From: Chloroflexota bacterium
GTDB lineage: Bacteria; Chloroflexota; Anaerolineae; Promineifilales; Promineifilaceae
DNA length: 8,547 bases
Assembly: GCA_008501785.1 (NCBI GenBank)
Contig: QQUD01000991.1
Span: 1 to 8,547 of the forward strand
Reading direction: 5' to 3'
The notes below the pieces were generated by a model that searched no databases, was not told where the DNA came from, and worked only from the letters and a program-made list of their open reading frames with translations. The position numbers and the translations under genes were made by a program. Shown piece by piece: positions 1 through 6,580 of this stretch; position 1 is the stretch's first letter, and each line of letters begins with the position of its first letter.

Positions 1-70
1 TTTACAAATAATTGACAACAAGGTTCACGAAGTAAACTGACAAATTGTGTAAAGAAACGCATCCCATGAT

Positions 71-155
71 CGTCATTTCGAAGTCCTCTGAGAAATCCCC
101 TTCTTGTGATCTGAAGAAGGGATTTCTCATTCCGAGGACTCCATTCGAAATGACG
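71..155. repeat. 85-bp long imperfect hairpin downstream of the operon
   Basis: The outer arms are perfect complements: CGTCATTTCGA (71-81) pairs with 145-155, AGTCCTC (82-88) with 134-140, TGAGAAATCCC (89-99) with 119-129, and TTCTT (101-105) with 114-118. That gives 34 base pairs, interrupted by two 4-nt bulges in the right arm (141-144 and 130-133) and one unpaired base (100), with an 8-nt loop. It starts 1 bp beyond the stop codon of the fused-binder gene, so it would end up in the 3' end of the operon message. No T-run follows it on the minus strand, so it is not a standard intrinsic terminator. It could stabilise the transcript or be a dispersed REP/MITE-like element. Positions 1-70 beyond it show nothing I can name. 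Confidence 0.85.
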
Positions 156-156
156 T

Positions 157-2592
157 TTAGTCACTGCCCTTGGTCAACAATTCGTAATGCAATAATCCCA
201 GCGCATCCATGCGTACATTGTCTACAATTGGTAATGCGATAGCGAATCGCTGCGTTTGCAATAAATCCAGTGTCGGTATTTCCTTCGCCCACAATGTTTG
301 AATTTCGGCAAAGGTAGCTTGTCGTGCGGCCAGGTCTGTTTCTTCACGGACAGCTTCAACCAACTTTGCCATCTCATCGCTTTCATAATTAGAGCAAAAT
401 CCACTGCCGGTATTTTCCACAAAGAAATCGGTCCAACTGGTGATGTCTAAGTAGTTTGTGGGACGCCCCGGCGTTGGCCAACCAATCAGGTATGCGGGAT
501 AATTACACACGCCAATTTGCCCTCGAAATGTTTCAAAATCAGCACCCAGCACAGTTACTCGGAAAACGTCGGTCTCTTCGAGTTGGGCTTTGATCTCGTT
601 GACATATTGCTCTTCGATGCTGCTGTAACGGCCGTCATTCACATACCACAACTCAATCGGCAGCGGCACACTTTGACTGTACCCTTCTTCCAGCAGCAGC
701 GACCGCGCCTGTGGCAAATTGCGCTGCGGCAATACCGGCTCATGCCCTGGAATGGTATCTGGAACAGGACTAAACAGCGGGCTGCGTTCACCGCCAAATA
801 AAGCCGCCAACGCCGTTCGATCAATTGCCAAAGTAGCTGCTTCCCTGATCTTTGCCCGGTCCCATGGCTCTGTATCGTGGTTAAACATCAAGTAACTTTT
901 GAAAATAGATGGCCCTTCCCACACCTGATAATCAACAATGCCATCCCCTTCGCCATCCACACTACTGAGCGTCATTAATTGATCATAGGGGAACCCTGTC
1001 CAGGCCATGTCAATTGACTGGAATTTCTCTAACGAGTTACGCAAAGAAGGTGTGTCATTGTAAAAGCGTAAGATAATGTTCTCAAACGCTGGGCCAGGGC
1101 GTCCCGGCCATTCAGGGTTTGCCTGCAATTCCATGCGTTCGCCATTTTCCCAATCTACAATCGTATAAGGACCAATACCACCGCAACGGCTTTCCAAGTC
1201 CCAGGTCTGTGCATAACATTCATTACTGATGGGAAAGTATGGCGGTGTTGCTAAAATGCTGAGGAAGTAGCTGGTTGGCTCTTGCAAGACAAATTTCACC
1301 GTGTACTGGTCAATTACTTGCACAGCGTCATCATCAGCAAAATTATTGTCGTCGCTGTCTTTCAAAAAATCATTGATCAGAAAATTGCCAAGACTGCGGG
1401 CACGATCTACCGACCATTTCACATCATCCGCTGTAAGTTCACTGCCATCTGAAAACTGAATGCCTTGCCGCAAACTCACTGTGTATTCCAACCCATCCTC
1501 GGAAATAACCGGGAGGCTAGTCGCCAACATCGGAATCAAGTCGCTGTTGCTGTTGAAGGAAAAGAGACCGCTCATTGTGTTGGCCTTTACCTCCCAACTG
1601 ATAAAATCGGAGGAGCCAGCCGGGTCCATGTCGGTAATTTGTCCCTGGATGCCAATATGCAATTCGTTGGCAGGCGTGCCCGCTCGTGATTCGCCTGGAT
1701 CGAGATTTTCAGTGGGAATCAATTCTACGGTGATGCGATCAAGCGCACCCTTGTTTTGAATGGTTTCGATAGCTGTGTTCAACCGTTGCAAGAGGGGGTC
1801 GTTATCAGAGGCAACAGCGATACCGTAGAAACGGCCGTTAACCCACGCCCCTCTATCATTCCCCCCCACAATTTTCAACCGGTCTGGATATGTTTCCACA
1901 TAATACTCGGCGGTGTAATTTTCGATGATAACGGCCGTTACCTGCTCATTAATCAAAGCTTGCAGCGCATCGATGCCAGAGCGATAGTGACTTGCCAAAG
2001 AATCATCAGTCAGTCCTAACACCTCACGTGCCGTTTCTTCACTGTGGCTGTTATTTTGCACCCCCACAATCATGCCCGACGCCAAATCAGCAGCACTTTG
2101 GATGCGATTTTCATCCACCAGCACCACCATCACCTGCCCTATTTCCAAATATGGCATGGTGTAGGCAATCCCTTCCTCGGGCACATCAGGGATCACCAGA
2201 CTCGACATCACGGCATCAAAATCGCGGTTCGAACCGGCGGCAATGCTCTCTAACACACCTTCATGCGGCGTCACAACAAACTCATAATCGAGGTCAACAG
2301 TCGCCGCAATTTCGGCCATGACCCGCTCTACAAAGCCGGTAACATTGCCAAATTGGTCAAAGTCGGTAAATGGCGGGTTGGGGGCATCGGTAGCGACGAC
2401 GATAAAATCAGAGGCATTGGGCGCGGCGATGCTGGTGGCAACCACGTCGTTGGTCGGTGTGGGGGGGATGGCAGTAACGGCCGTTTCCTCCCTACCATCG
2501 CCACAAGCAGCCATCAACACAATCATCAAAATGGCTGCAAAAAACCGATAAAAAACAAATGAGTTTGCATGAATATTTGAATTTTGTTGCAT
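157..2592 (-). CDS. Fused two-domain solute-binding lipoprotein (SBP_bac_3 + SBP_bac_5)
   Basis: An 811-residue extracytoplasmic protein joining two solute-binding families. Residues 1-29 form a signal peptide (YRFFAAILMIVLMAA) before Cys30, a lipobox giving a lipid-anchored protein. A Pro/Thr-rich linker (41-60) leads to a type-II amino-acid-binder-like domain (SBP_bac_3, about 61-292): FIVVATDAPNPPFTDFD, GFVERVMAEIA, DAVMSSL, MPYLEIG and GALDRI. After a short linker (293-309), an oligopeptide/nickel-type domain (SBP_bac_5, about 310-790) follows: LEYTVSLRQGIQFSDGSELT and ADDVKWSVDRA (369-399), GIGPYTIVDWENGE (472-485) and REAATLAIDRTAL (583-594). Cys459/Cys470 and Cys695/Cys733 could form disulfides. 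The frame opens at GTG 2619, but ATG 2592 gives a conventional signal peptide and lies just below a promoter-like sequence, so I prefer it. Neither start has a clear ribosome-binding site. No matching permease lies in the window; it may act as a receptor or share a transporter. Four ACGGCCGT palindromes lie within it. Confidence 0.88.
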   Translation of the reverse strand: MQQNSNIHANSFVFYRFFAAILMIVLMAACGDGREETAVTAIPPTPTNDVVATSIAAPNASDFIVVATDAPNPPFTDFDQFGNVTGFVERVMAEIAATVDLDYEFVVTPHEGVLESIAAGSNRDFDAVMSSLVIPDVPEEGIAYTMPYLEIGQVMVVLVDENRIQSAADLASGMIVGVQNNSHSEETAREVLGLTDDSLASHYRSGIDALQALINEQVTAVIIENYTAEYYVETYPDRLKIVGGNDRGAWVNGRFYGIAVASDNDPLLQRLNTAIETIQNKGALDRITVELIPTENLDPGESRAGTPANELHIGIQGQITDMDPAGSSDFISWEVKANTMSGLFSFNSNSDLIPMLATSLPVISEDGLEYTVSLRQGIQFSDGSELTADDVKWSVDRARSLGNFLINDFLKDSDDNNFADDDAVQVIDQYTVKFVLQEPTSYFLSILATPPYFPISNECYAQTWDLESRCGGIGPYTIVDWENGERMELQANPEWPGRPGPAFENIILRFYNDTPSLRNSLEKFQSIDMAWTGFPYDQLMTLSSVDGEGDGIVDYQVWEGPSIFKSYLMFNHDTEPWDRAKIREAATLAIDRTALAALFGGERSPLFSPVPDTIPGHEPVLPQRNLPQARSLLLEEGYSQSVPLPIELWYVNDGRYSSIEEQYVNEIKAQLEETDVFRVTVLGADFETFRGQIGVCNYPAYLIGWPTPGRPTNYLDITSWTDFFVENTGSGFCSNYESDEMAKLVEAVREETDLAARQATFAEIQTLWAKEIPTLDLLQTQRFAIALPIVDNVRMDALGLLHYELLTKGSD

Positions 2593-2599
2593 GATGGCG

Positions 2600-2627
2600 A
2601 GTATAACAAGCCCCCCCACTTTGGCAA
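2600..2627 (-). promoter_or_regulatory. Putative sigma-70-like promoter for the fused-binder gene
   Basis: Read on the minus strand, TTGCCA (2622-2627) and TATACT (2600-2605) are separated by 16 bp, close to the -35/-10 consensus of the housekeeping sigma factor. The spacer contains seven consecutive G. Transcription would start about 7 nt below the -10, at or next to the ATG at 2592, which would make the message leaderless. The element sits in the 41-bp gap after the enzyme gene. It is a pattern match only and could be chance. Confidence 0.4.
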
Positions 2628-2633
2628 GATACG

Positions 2634-3623
2634 CTAAAAATCCACCAGCGTCCCTAAATTTTGTGCAATTGCATTTTGCAATGCAATTTTACCAGCTGCT
2701 GCATCCTGAACAGCGACCCCCACCGATTTAAAAAACGTGATTTGCTGATCATTTTCACGCCCAGGTTTCAATCCGGCAACAACTTCGCCTAGTTCGGCGT
2801 GAACATGTTCTTTTTGGATCAATCCTTTTTGCAGCGACACAATCAGTTCACCGGCTTCTTCCCATACCGCTTCCCGCGAATCAACAACAACGAGCGACTT
2901 CAAGATCGTTTCTTCGTCAAACTCTTGCATGGATGGCTGGAAAGAGCCGACGCCGTTGATATGAACCCCAGGCTCTAGCAGTTTGCCATTGAGCACAGGT
3001 GTCGTCGAGGTGGTTGCGGCACAGATAATGTCGGCTCCGAGAACGGCCGTATCCGCATCTGTCATAATCCGCACCAACTGTGGGATGCGTCCTTTGCCAC
3101 GCAGTTCACGCGCAAACAAGACCGCGTTTTCGTTAGTCGGGCTGTAAACACGCACCTCACGAATATTGCGCACCGCACAAACTGCCTCAAGCTGTGTGCG
3201 TGCCTGCACTCCACTGCCCAAGATCGCCACAACCGACGCATCAGACCGGGCCAGCAAATCGGTAGCCGCCCCCGACCCGGCTCCGGTACGAATAGCCGTC
3301 AGCGTGCCCCCTTCCATCATGGCTAATGGCCGTCCTGTTTCCGCATCCAACACCAGCACCGAGGCAAAAATAATCGGTTCCTGTCGTTTCACATTGCCAG
3401 GAAACACAGAAACAATCTTCACCGCCAAATCGTCGCTTTCCATTAAATAAGCAGGCATGATCAACGTGGTACCCTGATGTGGGGCCACATTTACCTTCGC
3501 TCGCAGCGGCACCACCGCCTGCTGCGTTGAGAGCTGCGCAAACGCTGTTTTCATCCCGGCAATTGCATCTACCATCGGCAATGCTTTTCTCACGTCTTTT
3601 GCAGAAAGGATACGTAGTTTCAT
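2634..3623 (-). CDS. Ornithine cyclodeaminase / mu-crystallin family NAD(P)-dependent enzyme
   Basis: A 329-residue member of the OCD/mu-crystallin superfamily, cytoplasmic, of normal length. Visible family features are Arg41 and Lys69 in the substrate pocket (PLRAKV, AVKIVSVFPGN), the hallmark RTGAGSGAATDLLA (112-125), the Rossmann motif GSGVQA (136-141), CAATTSTTPV (201-210), HINGVGSFQP (221-230) and FKSVGVAVQDAAA (298-310). Ornithine cyclodeaminases usually carry an Asp in the G-x-G-D segment; here it reads GVGSF. From family knowledge, that fits an imine/ketimine reductase or amino-acid dehydrogenase activity better than true ornithine cyclisation. The ATG at 3623 is chosen because AAAGGA (3631-3636) sits 7 nt upstream. 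An in-frame TTG at 3647 would add eight residues that start inside a hairpin repeat, so I reject it. Its place behind the Liv genes suggests that it acts on an imported amino acid or a derivative. Exact substrate unknown. Confidence 0.88.
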   Translation of the reverse strand: MKLRILSAKDVRKALPMVDAIAGMKTAFAQLSTQQAVVPLRAKVNVAPHQGTTLIMPAYLMESDDLAVKIVSVFPGNVKRQEPIIFASVLVLDAETGRPLAMMEGGTLTAIRTGAGSGAATDLLARSDASVVAILGSGVQARTQLEAVCAVRNIREVRVYSPTNENAVLFARELRGKGRIPQLVRIMTDADTAVLGADIICAATTSTTPVLNGKLLEPGVHINGVGSFQPSMQEFDEETILKSLVVVDSREAVWEEAGELIVSLQKGLIQKEHVHAELGEVVAGLKPGRENDQQITFFKSVGVAVQDAAAGKIALQNAIAQNLGTLVDF

Positions 3624-3630
3624 GATTGTT

Positions 3631-3636
3631 TCCTTT
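3631..3636 (-). promoter_or_regulatory. Ribosome-binding site fixing the start of the OCD-family gene
   Basis: AAAGGA on the minus strand, 7 nt before the ATG at 3623. It decides between that ATG and the upstream in-frame TTG at 3647. Confidence 0.7.
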
Positions 3637-3645
3637 GAAAGTAGC

Positions 3646-3714
3646 AATTCAGCCAGTCAGCATTTCAGCATTTCAGCTTCTGACTGACTAGCTGACTGGC
3701 TGAAAAGCTGAATT
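3646..3714. repeat. TCAGC/GCTGA-rich hairpin between binder and enzyme genes
   Basis: A 12-bp perfect inverted repeat, CAGCCAGTCAGC (3650-3661) and its complement (3691-3702), encloses 29 nt. A second register pairs AATTCAGC (3646-3653) with GCTGAATT (3707-3714). The loop holds a short tandem of TCAGCATT (3657-3664, 3665-3672, then a partial copy) and a TGACTGACT stretch. The whole gap is built from TCAGC and its complement, and it fills almost all the space between the binder stop (3723) and the enzyme's ribosome-binding site. The right end has a T-rich run only on the far side, so termination is unproven. Confidence 0.75.
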
Positions 3715-3722
3715 ACTTATTT

Positions 3723-5045
3723 TTAAGGTGTCCACACAATTTCGGGCGGCCAGTTTTTGCCAGAGATTTCATCATTGCTGAATTGGTAAATGCCTACACC
3801 AGCAGCAGCGGCACAATCTCCCGCAGATTGGCAGGTAATTGAGCCAGTCACGCCAGGATAATTGATAATTTCCCCCATGCCGTCTCGCAATGCGCTTCGG
3901 CCAATAAGCAAGCTATCCCCTCTCTGAACAGCCACTTCGCTGATGACATCCATCAGCATCCTCGTTGCGTCATAGGCATGAGCATGGTACACGCTCATTG
4001 GCTCCGCTTCATATTGGGTAGACCATTCTTCTAAAAAAGCATCATATCTGGGCCCATGAACGGCCGTTCCCGAAACCAACATATTTTCTGCAGCCGATTC
4101 CACACTCACAGCAAACTCAGAAGTTAACAAGCTATCTGCACCAATCAATGTAATACCTTCTGATTCATTCATCTCCAGCAAGCGCAGGGCAATCAAATTA
4201 GCTTCCGGTGCAAATACCGGTAAATAGAAAACTTCCGGCTCTTCAACAACCAATTCCGTGAGAATGTCTTGCACGGCCGTTTCTCCCACAACCACGCTGC
4301 CTTGAAACTGCACATTACCCCCCAGGCGTTGGAATGTCTGACTAAACTCTTGCTGCAATTCGCGGGCATAGGCCGTGCCATCGTGGATGGTAACGGCCGT
4401 TCGCTTCCCCAACACCTGATACACATACATGGCTGCCACCTGCGCCTGTGTCAGATTGTTGGGAACCGTGCGCCAGAAACTACGCTGCCTTCGTACCATC
4501 GCCTCCGGCTGATCATCGGTTAAATTTGATGCCGTTGCCGATGGTGAAATGAGCAACAGACCAGCTTCGTTAACGATTGGGATCACCGAGCGAGCCACAT
4601 CTGAACAAGTCGGACCAATAATGCCCAGCACAGCGTTGTTCTCAGCAATCGTTTCCGCAGCCCGTCCGCCCAATCGCTGATTACAGCCAGAATCGAAGCT
4701 AAGCAGCTCAATTTTATGATTCAACAATTCGCCATCGCGTTCTGCAACTGCCAGTTCAACACCACGCAGCGCATCTTCACCAACAACGGCCGTACTGCCC
4801 GACATCGACAGCATCGTGGCAATTTGAATGGAATCATTGGGGCGAATCGTGACACAGCCCAGCGGGTCTTGACAAACAGGTAGGGCATCACGGCAGGAAA
4901 CGGCCGTTAACGTTACCAGCAACCCCACCATAAAAAACATCACCGCAGAGTTCGCAAAGTTCACTGAGATTCCCAAGAAAAACCTCTTATATCTCGGCGA
5001 TCTCCGCGTCCTCTGCGGTAAATCATCATCCAGCAAAATTAACAC
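3723..5045 (-). CDS. Branched-chain amino-acid type substrate-binding lipoprotein (Peripla_BP_6)
   Basis: This is the extracytoplasmic binder expected to feed the LivHMGF channel. The Peripla_BP_6 fold is recognisable from IQIATMLSMSGS (73-84), GIIGPTCSDVARSVIPIVNE (141-160) and AGLLLISPSATASNLT (161-176), which form the first ligand-binding lobe and hinge. The later SVYHAHAYDATRMLMDVI and the C-terminal GVTGSI segment are also typical. A hydrophobic stretch (36-49) ends in A-V-S-C51, a slightly unusual lipobox, so a membrane-anchored lipoprotein is likely. Cys58 and Cys64 may form a small disulfide loop. The start is uncertain. GTG 5045 is only 1 nt from AGGA (5047-5050); TTG 5036 has a 10-nt spacing; ATG 4940 lacks a Shine-Dalgarno site and would give a signal peptide without basic residues. 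Residues 9-35 are encoded by an inverted repeat (4942-5019). Five ACGGCCGT palindromes lie in this gene, one encoding Thr-Ala-Val just before the lipobox Ser-Cys. The ligand may be branched-chain amino acids or another small organic acid or amide. Confidence 0.88.
   Translation of the reverse strand: MLILLDDDLPQRTRRSPRYKRFFLGISVNFANSAVMFFMVGLLVTLTAVSCRDALPVCQDPLGCVTIRPNDSIQIATMLSMSGSTAVVGEDALRGVELAVAERDGELLNHKIELLSFDSGCNQRLGGRAAETIAENNAVLGIIGPTCSDVARSVIPIVNEAGLLLISPSATASNLTDDQPEAMVRRQRSFWRTVPNNLTQAQVAAMYVYQVLGKRTAVTIHDGTAYARELQQEFSQTFQRLGGNVQFQGSVVVGETAVQDILTELVVEEPEVFYLPVFAPEANLIALRLLEMNESEGITLIGADSLLTSEFAVSVESAAENMLVSGTAVHGPRYDAFLEEWSTQYEAEPMSVYHAHAYDATRMLMDVISEVAVQRGDSLLIGRSALRDGMGEIINYPGVTGSITCQSAGDCAAAAGVGIYQFSNDEISGKNWPPEIVWTP
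4942..5019. repeat. 78-bp imperfect inverted repeat within the 5' end of the Liv-type binder gene
   Basis: ACCGCAGAG (4942-4950) and its exact complement (5011-5019) bound the element. When the right arm is reverse-complemented, 22 of the first 30 positions match the left arm by my hand alignment. Each arm has a roughly 9-bp internal periodicity, with CGCAGAG, CGCAAAG and CACTGAG in the left arm and CGCAGAG, CGCGGAG and CGCCGAG in the right. The centre (about 4972-4989) is unpaired. It lies between the livF stop and the signal peptide of the next gene and is read through in frame if the GTG at 5045 is used. Confidence 0.75.
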
Positions 5046-5048
5046 ATC

Positions 5049-5762
5049 CTAATCAATGCCCAGATACGCTTTCTGCACAGTCGAGTCTTGTTGCAATTTT
5101 TTGGCGGAATCGCTTAACACAATCTCACCCGTTTGCAGCACATACCCACGATGTGCAATTTGCAGCGCCATGTGAGCATTCTGCTCAACGAGCAGAATCG
5201 TCGTCCCTTGCTTATTCACATCCACAATCGTTTCAAAGATTGTTTCCACTAAAACAGGGGCCAACCCCATCGAAGGTTCGTCCATCAGCAGTAACCGTGG
5301 GCGAGACATCAGCGCACGAGCGGTTGCCAACATTTGCTGTTCGCCACCACTTAACGTACCTGCGACTTGCTTCATCCGTTCGCGTAGGCGGGGGAACAGG
5401 TTATAAGCCATCTCGATATCTTCAGCGATGCCATCCTTATCATTGCGATGGAATGCACCCATTTCCAGGTTCTCTTTCACAGACAGTCGGGCAAACACCC
5501 CGCGACCTTCGGGAACCATTGCCACACCTTTGGCAACGAGTTCGTGTGCCCGGTATTTAGACAAATTTTCGCCTTCAAAGATGATTTCTCCTTCACGCGG
5601 CTGTAACAACCCGCTAATTGAGCGTAAGGTCGTCGTTTTACCAGCGCCATTCCCCCCAATCAAGGAAACAATTTCCCCCTTATCGACATGGAGTGAAACG
5701 CCTTTCAGGGCGTGAATATTGCCATAGTAGGTATGAATTTCATTGACTTCTAAAAGCGCCAT
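5049..5762 (-). CDS. livF: LivF-type ABC transporter ATPase
   Basis: This is the second ATPase of the Liv importer, 237 residues, normal for LivF. It shows Walker A GGNGAGKT (36-43), the LivF-typical VPEGRGVF in the Q-loop region (83-90), signature LSGGEQQML (137-145), Walker B LLLMDEPSMGLAP (157-169) with catalytic Glu162, and LVEQNAH (191-197). In that last segment Gln/Asn stands where most ABC ATPases have the switch His, as is usual for LivF. It ends with VQKAYLGID, the standard LivF tail. The ATG is preceded by AAAGGAG (5774-5780) with an 11-nt spacing, and this site overlaps the livG stop codon, so the two ATPases are probably translationally coupled. It is the only full-length gene in the window without a single copy of the ACGGCCGT palindrome. 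The next gene begins 3 bp after its stop if the GTG start is correct. Confidence 0.96.
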   Translation of the reverse strand: MALLEVNEIHTYYGNIHALKGVSLHVDKGEIVSLIGGNGAGKTTTLRSISGLLQPREGEIIFEGENLSKYRAHELVAKGVAMVPEGRGVFARLSVKENLEMGAFHRNDKDGIAEDIEMAYNLFPRLRERMKQVAGTLSGGEQQMLATARALMSRPRLLLMDEPSMGLAPVLVETIFETIVDVNKQGTTILLVEQNAHMALQIAHRGYVLQTGEIVLSDSAKKLQQDSTVQKAYLGID

Positions 5763-5778
5763 TGTTTATTTCGCTCCT

Positions 5779-6573
5779 TTAGTTGGGCACGTCAATGGTT
5801 CCGCTGGCGGCGGCTCCACTGCCCAGATACGCTTCGATGACTTTAGGATTGCTCTGAATCTCTTTTGGCAATCCTTCGGCTAATTTTTGCCCATAGTCGA
5901 GGACAATAATTCGCTCAGATATGCCCATCACCACGCGCATATCGTGCTCAATCAATAAAATCGTGATGCCCAGTTTATCGCGCAAATTGCGGATAAAGTC
6001 GGTGGTTTCGGCCGTTTCACGCGGGTTCATGCCTGCGGTTGGTTCATCCAGCAGCAGCAGCTTCGGTTTGCTGGCAATCGCCCGACCAATTTCTAAACGA
6101 CGCTGATCCCCATAAGGCAAATTTCGCGCCAGCAAGTCACCCTTGCCACGCAACCCGACAAAGTCCAAAAGTCGCTGTGCTTCTGCCAATGCTTCTTTTT
6201 CTTCTTTCCTGGTTCCCGGCGTATTAAACAACGCCCCTATCCAGGTAGAGTGCAAACGGGGTTCCATCCCTACCAAAAGATTTTCCAGCGCGGTCATTTG
6301 TGGAAACAAACGGATATTTTGGTAGGTGCGCGCAATACCCAACCGAGTGATGCGATCTGTTGAAAGACCGCGTAGGGAACGGCCGTTAAAAAGCACATCT
6401 CCATCACTCATCTCATAAAATCCAGTCATACAGTTGAAAAAGGTGGTTTTGCCGGCCCCATTCGGTCCAATTACGCTAATAATGGACCCTTCATCCAGCG
6501 AAAAACTCAAATTACTGACAGCAACAAGCCCACCAAACCGTTTTGTCATCTTAATTGCTTCGAGAATAGTCAT
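5779..6573 (-). CDS. livG: LivG-type ABC transporter ATPase
   Basis: This is the cytoplasmic ATP-hydrolysing subunit that powers the LivH/LivM channel together with LivF. All nucleotide-binding motifs are visible in order: Walker A GPNGAGKT (36-43), Q-loop Gln85 in ARTYQNIRLF, signature LPYGDQRRLEI (152-162, the Pro-Tyr-Gly form common in LivG), Walker B LLLLDEP with catalytic Glu177, and switch His210 in LIEHDMRVVM. The C-terminal EGLPKEIQ..PKVIEAYLG segment is the usual LivG ending. At 264 residues it has normal length for the family. The start ATG is preceded by AGGAG (6586-6590) at a rather long 12-nt spacing, and this site lies within the last codons of livM. One AACGGCCGTT copy encodes Asn-Gly-Arg (63-65) in the variable strand region after Walker A. 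I see nothing broken. Confidence 0.96.
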   Translation of the reverse strand: MTILEAIKMTKRFGGLVAVSNLSFSLDEGSIISVIGPNGAGKTTFFNCMTGFYEMSDGDVLFNGRSLRGLSTDRITRLGIARTYQNIRLFPQMTALENLLVGMEPRLHSTWIGALFNTPGTRKEEKEALAEAQRLLDFVGLRGKGDLLARNLPYGDQRRLEIGRAIASKPKLLLLDEPTAGMNPRETAETTDFIRNLRDKLGITILLIEHDMRVVMGISERIIVLDYGQKLAEGLPKEIQSNPKVIEAYLGSGAAASGTIDVPN

Positions 6574-6580
6574 CGTATTT

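Noticed and set aside
12..38. TTGACA (12-17) followed by TAAACT (33-38) as a plus-strand promoter
   Set aside because: The spacing is only 15 bp, the -10 is weak and no plus-strand gene follows.
71..155. Standard rho-independent terminator
   Set aside because: The stem is much too long, has bulges, and no T-run follows it in the direction of transcription.
2611..2617. Seven-base C/G runs (also at 1861-1867 and 2461-2467) as phase-variable tracts
   Set aside because: They are short for slippage control. Two of them are explained by Gly-Gly and Pro-Pro codons, and there is no evidence of variation.
2593..2619. GTG at 2619 as the start of the fused-binder gene
   Set aside because: It would lie above the likely -10 element, has no ribosome-binding site, and adds MGGLVILAI in front of an already complete signal peptide.
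627..4908. Palindromes as operators of a local regulator
   Set aside because: None lies at a promoter or between genes, and they run through genes of unrelated function with irregular spacing.
5153..5560. A 135-codon open frame on the plus strand opposite livF
   Set aside because: LivF shows every ATPase motif on the other strand; the plus-strand protein is low-quality and rich in His/Ser/Pro, as expected for a shadow frame.
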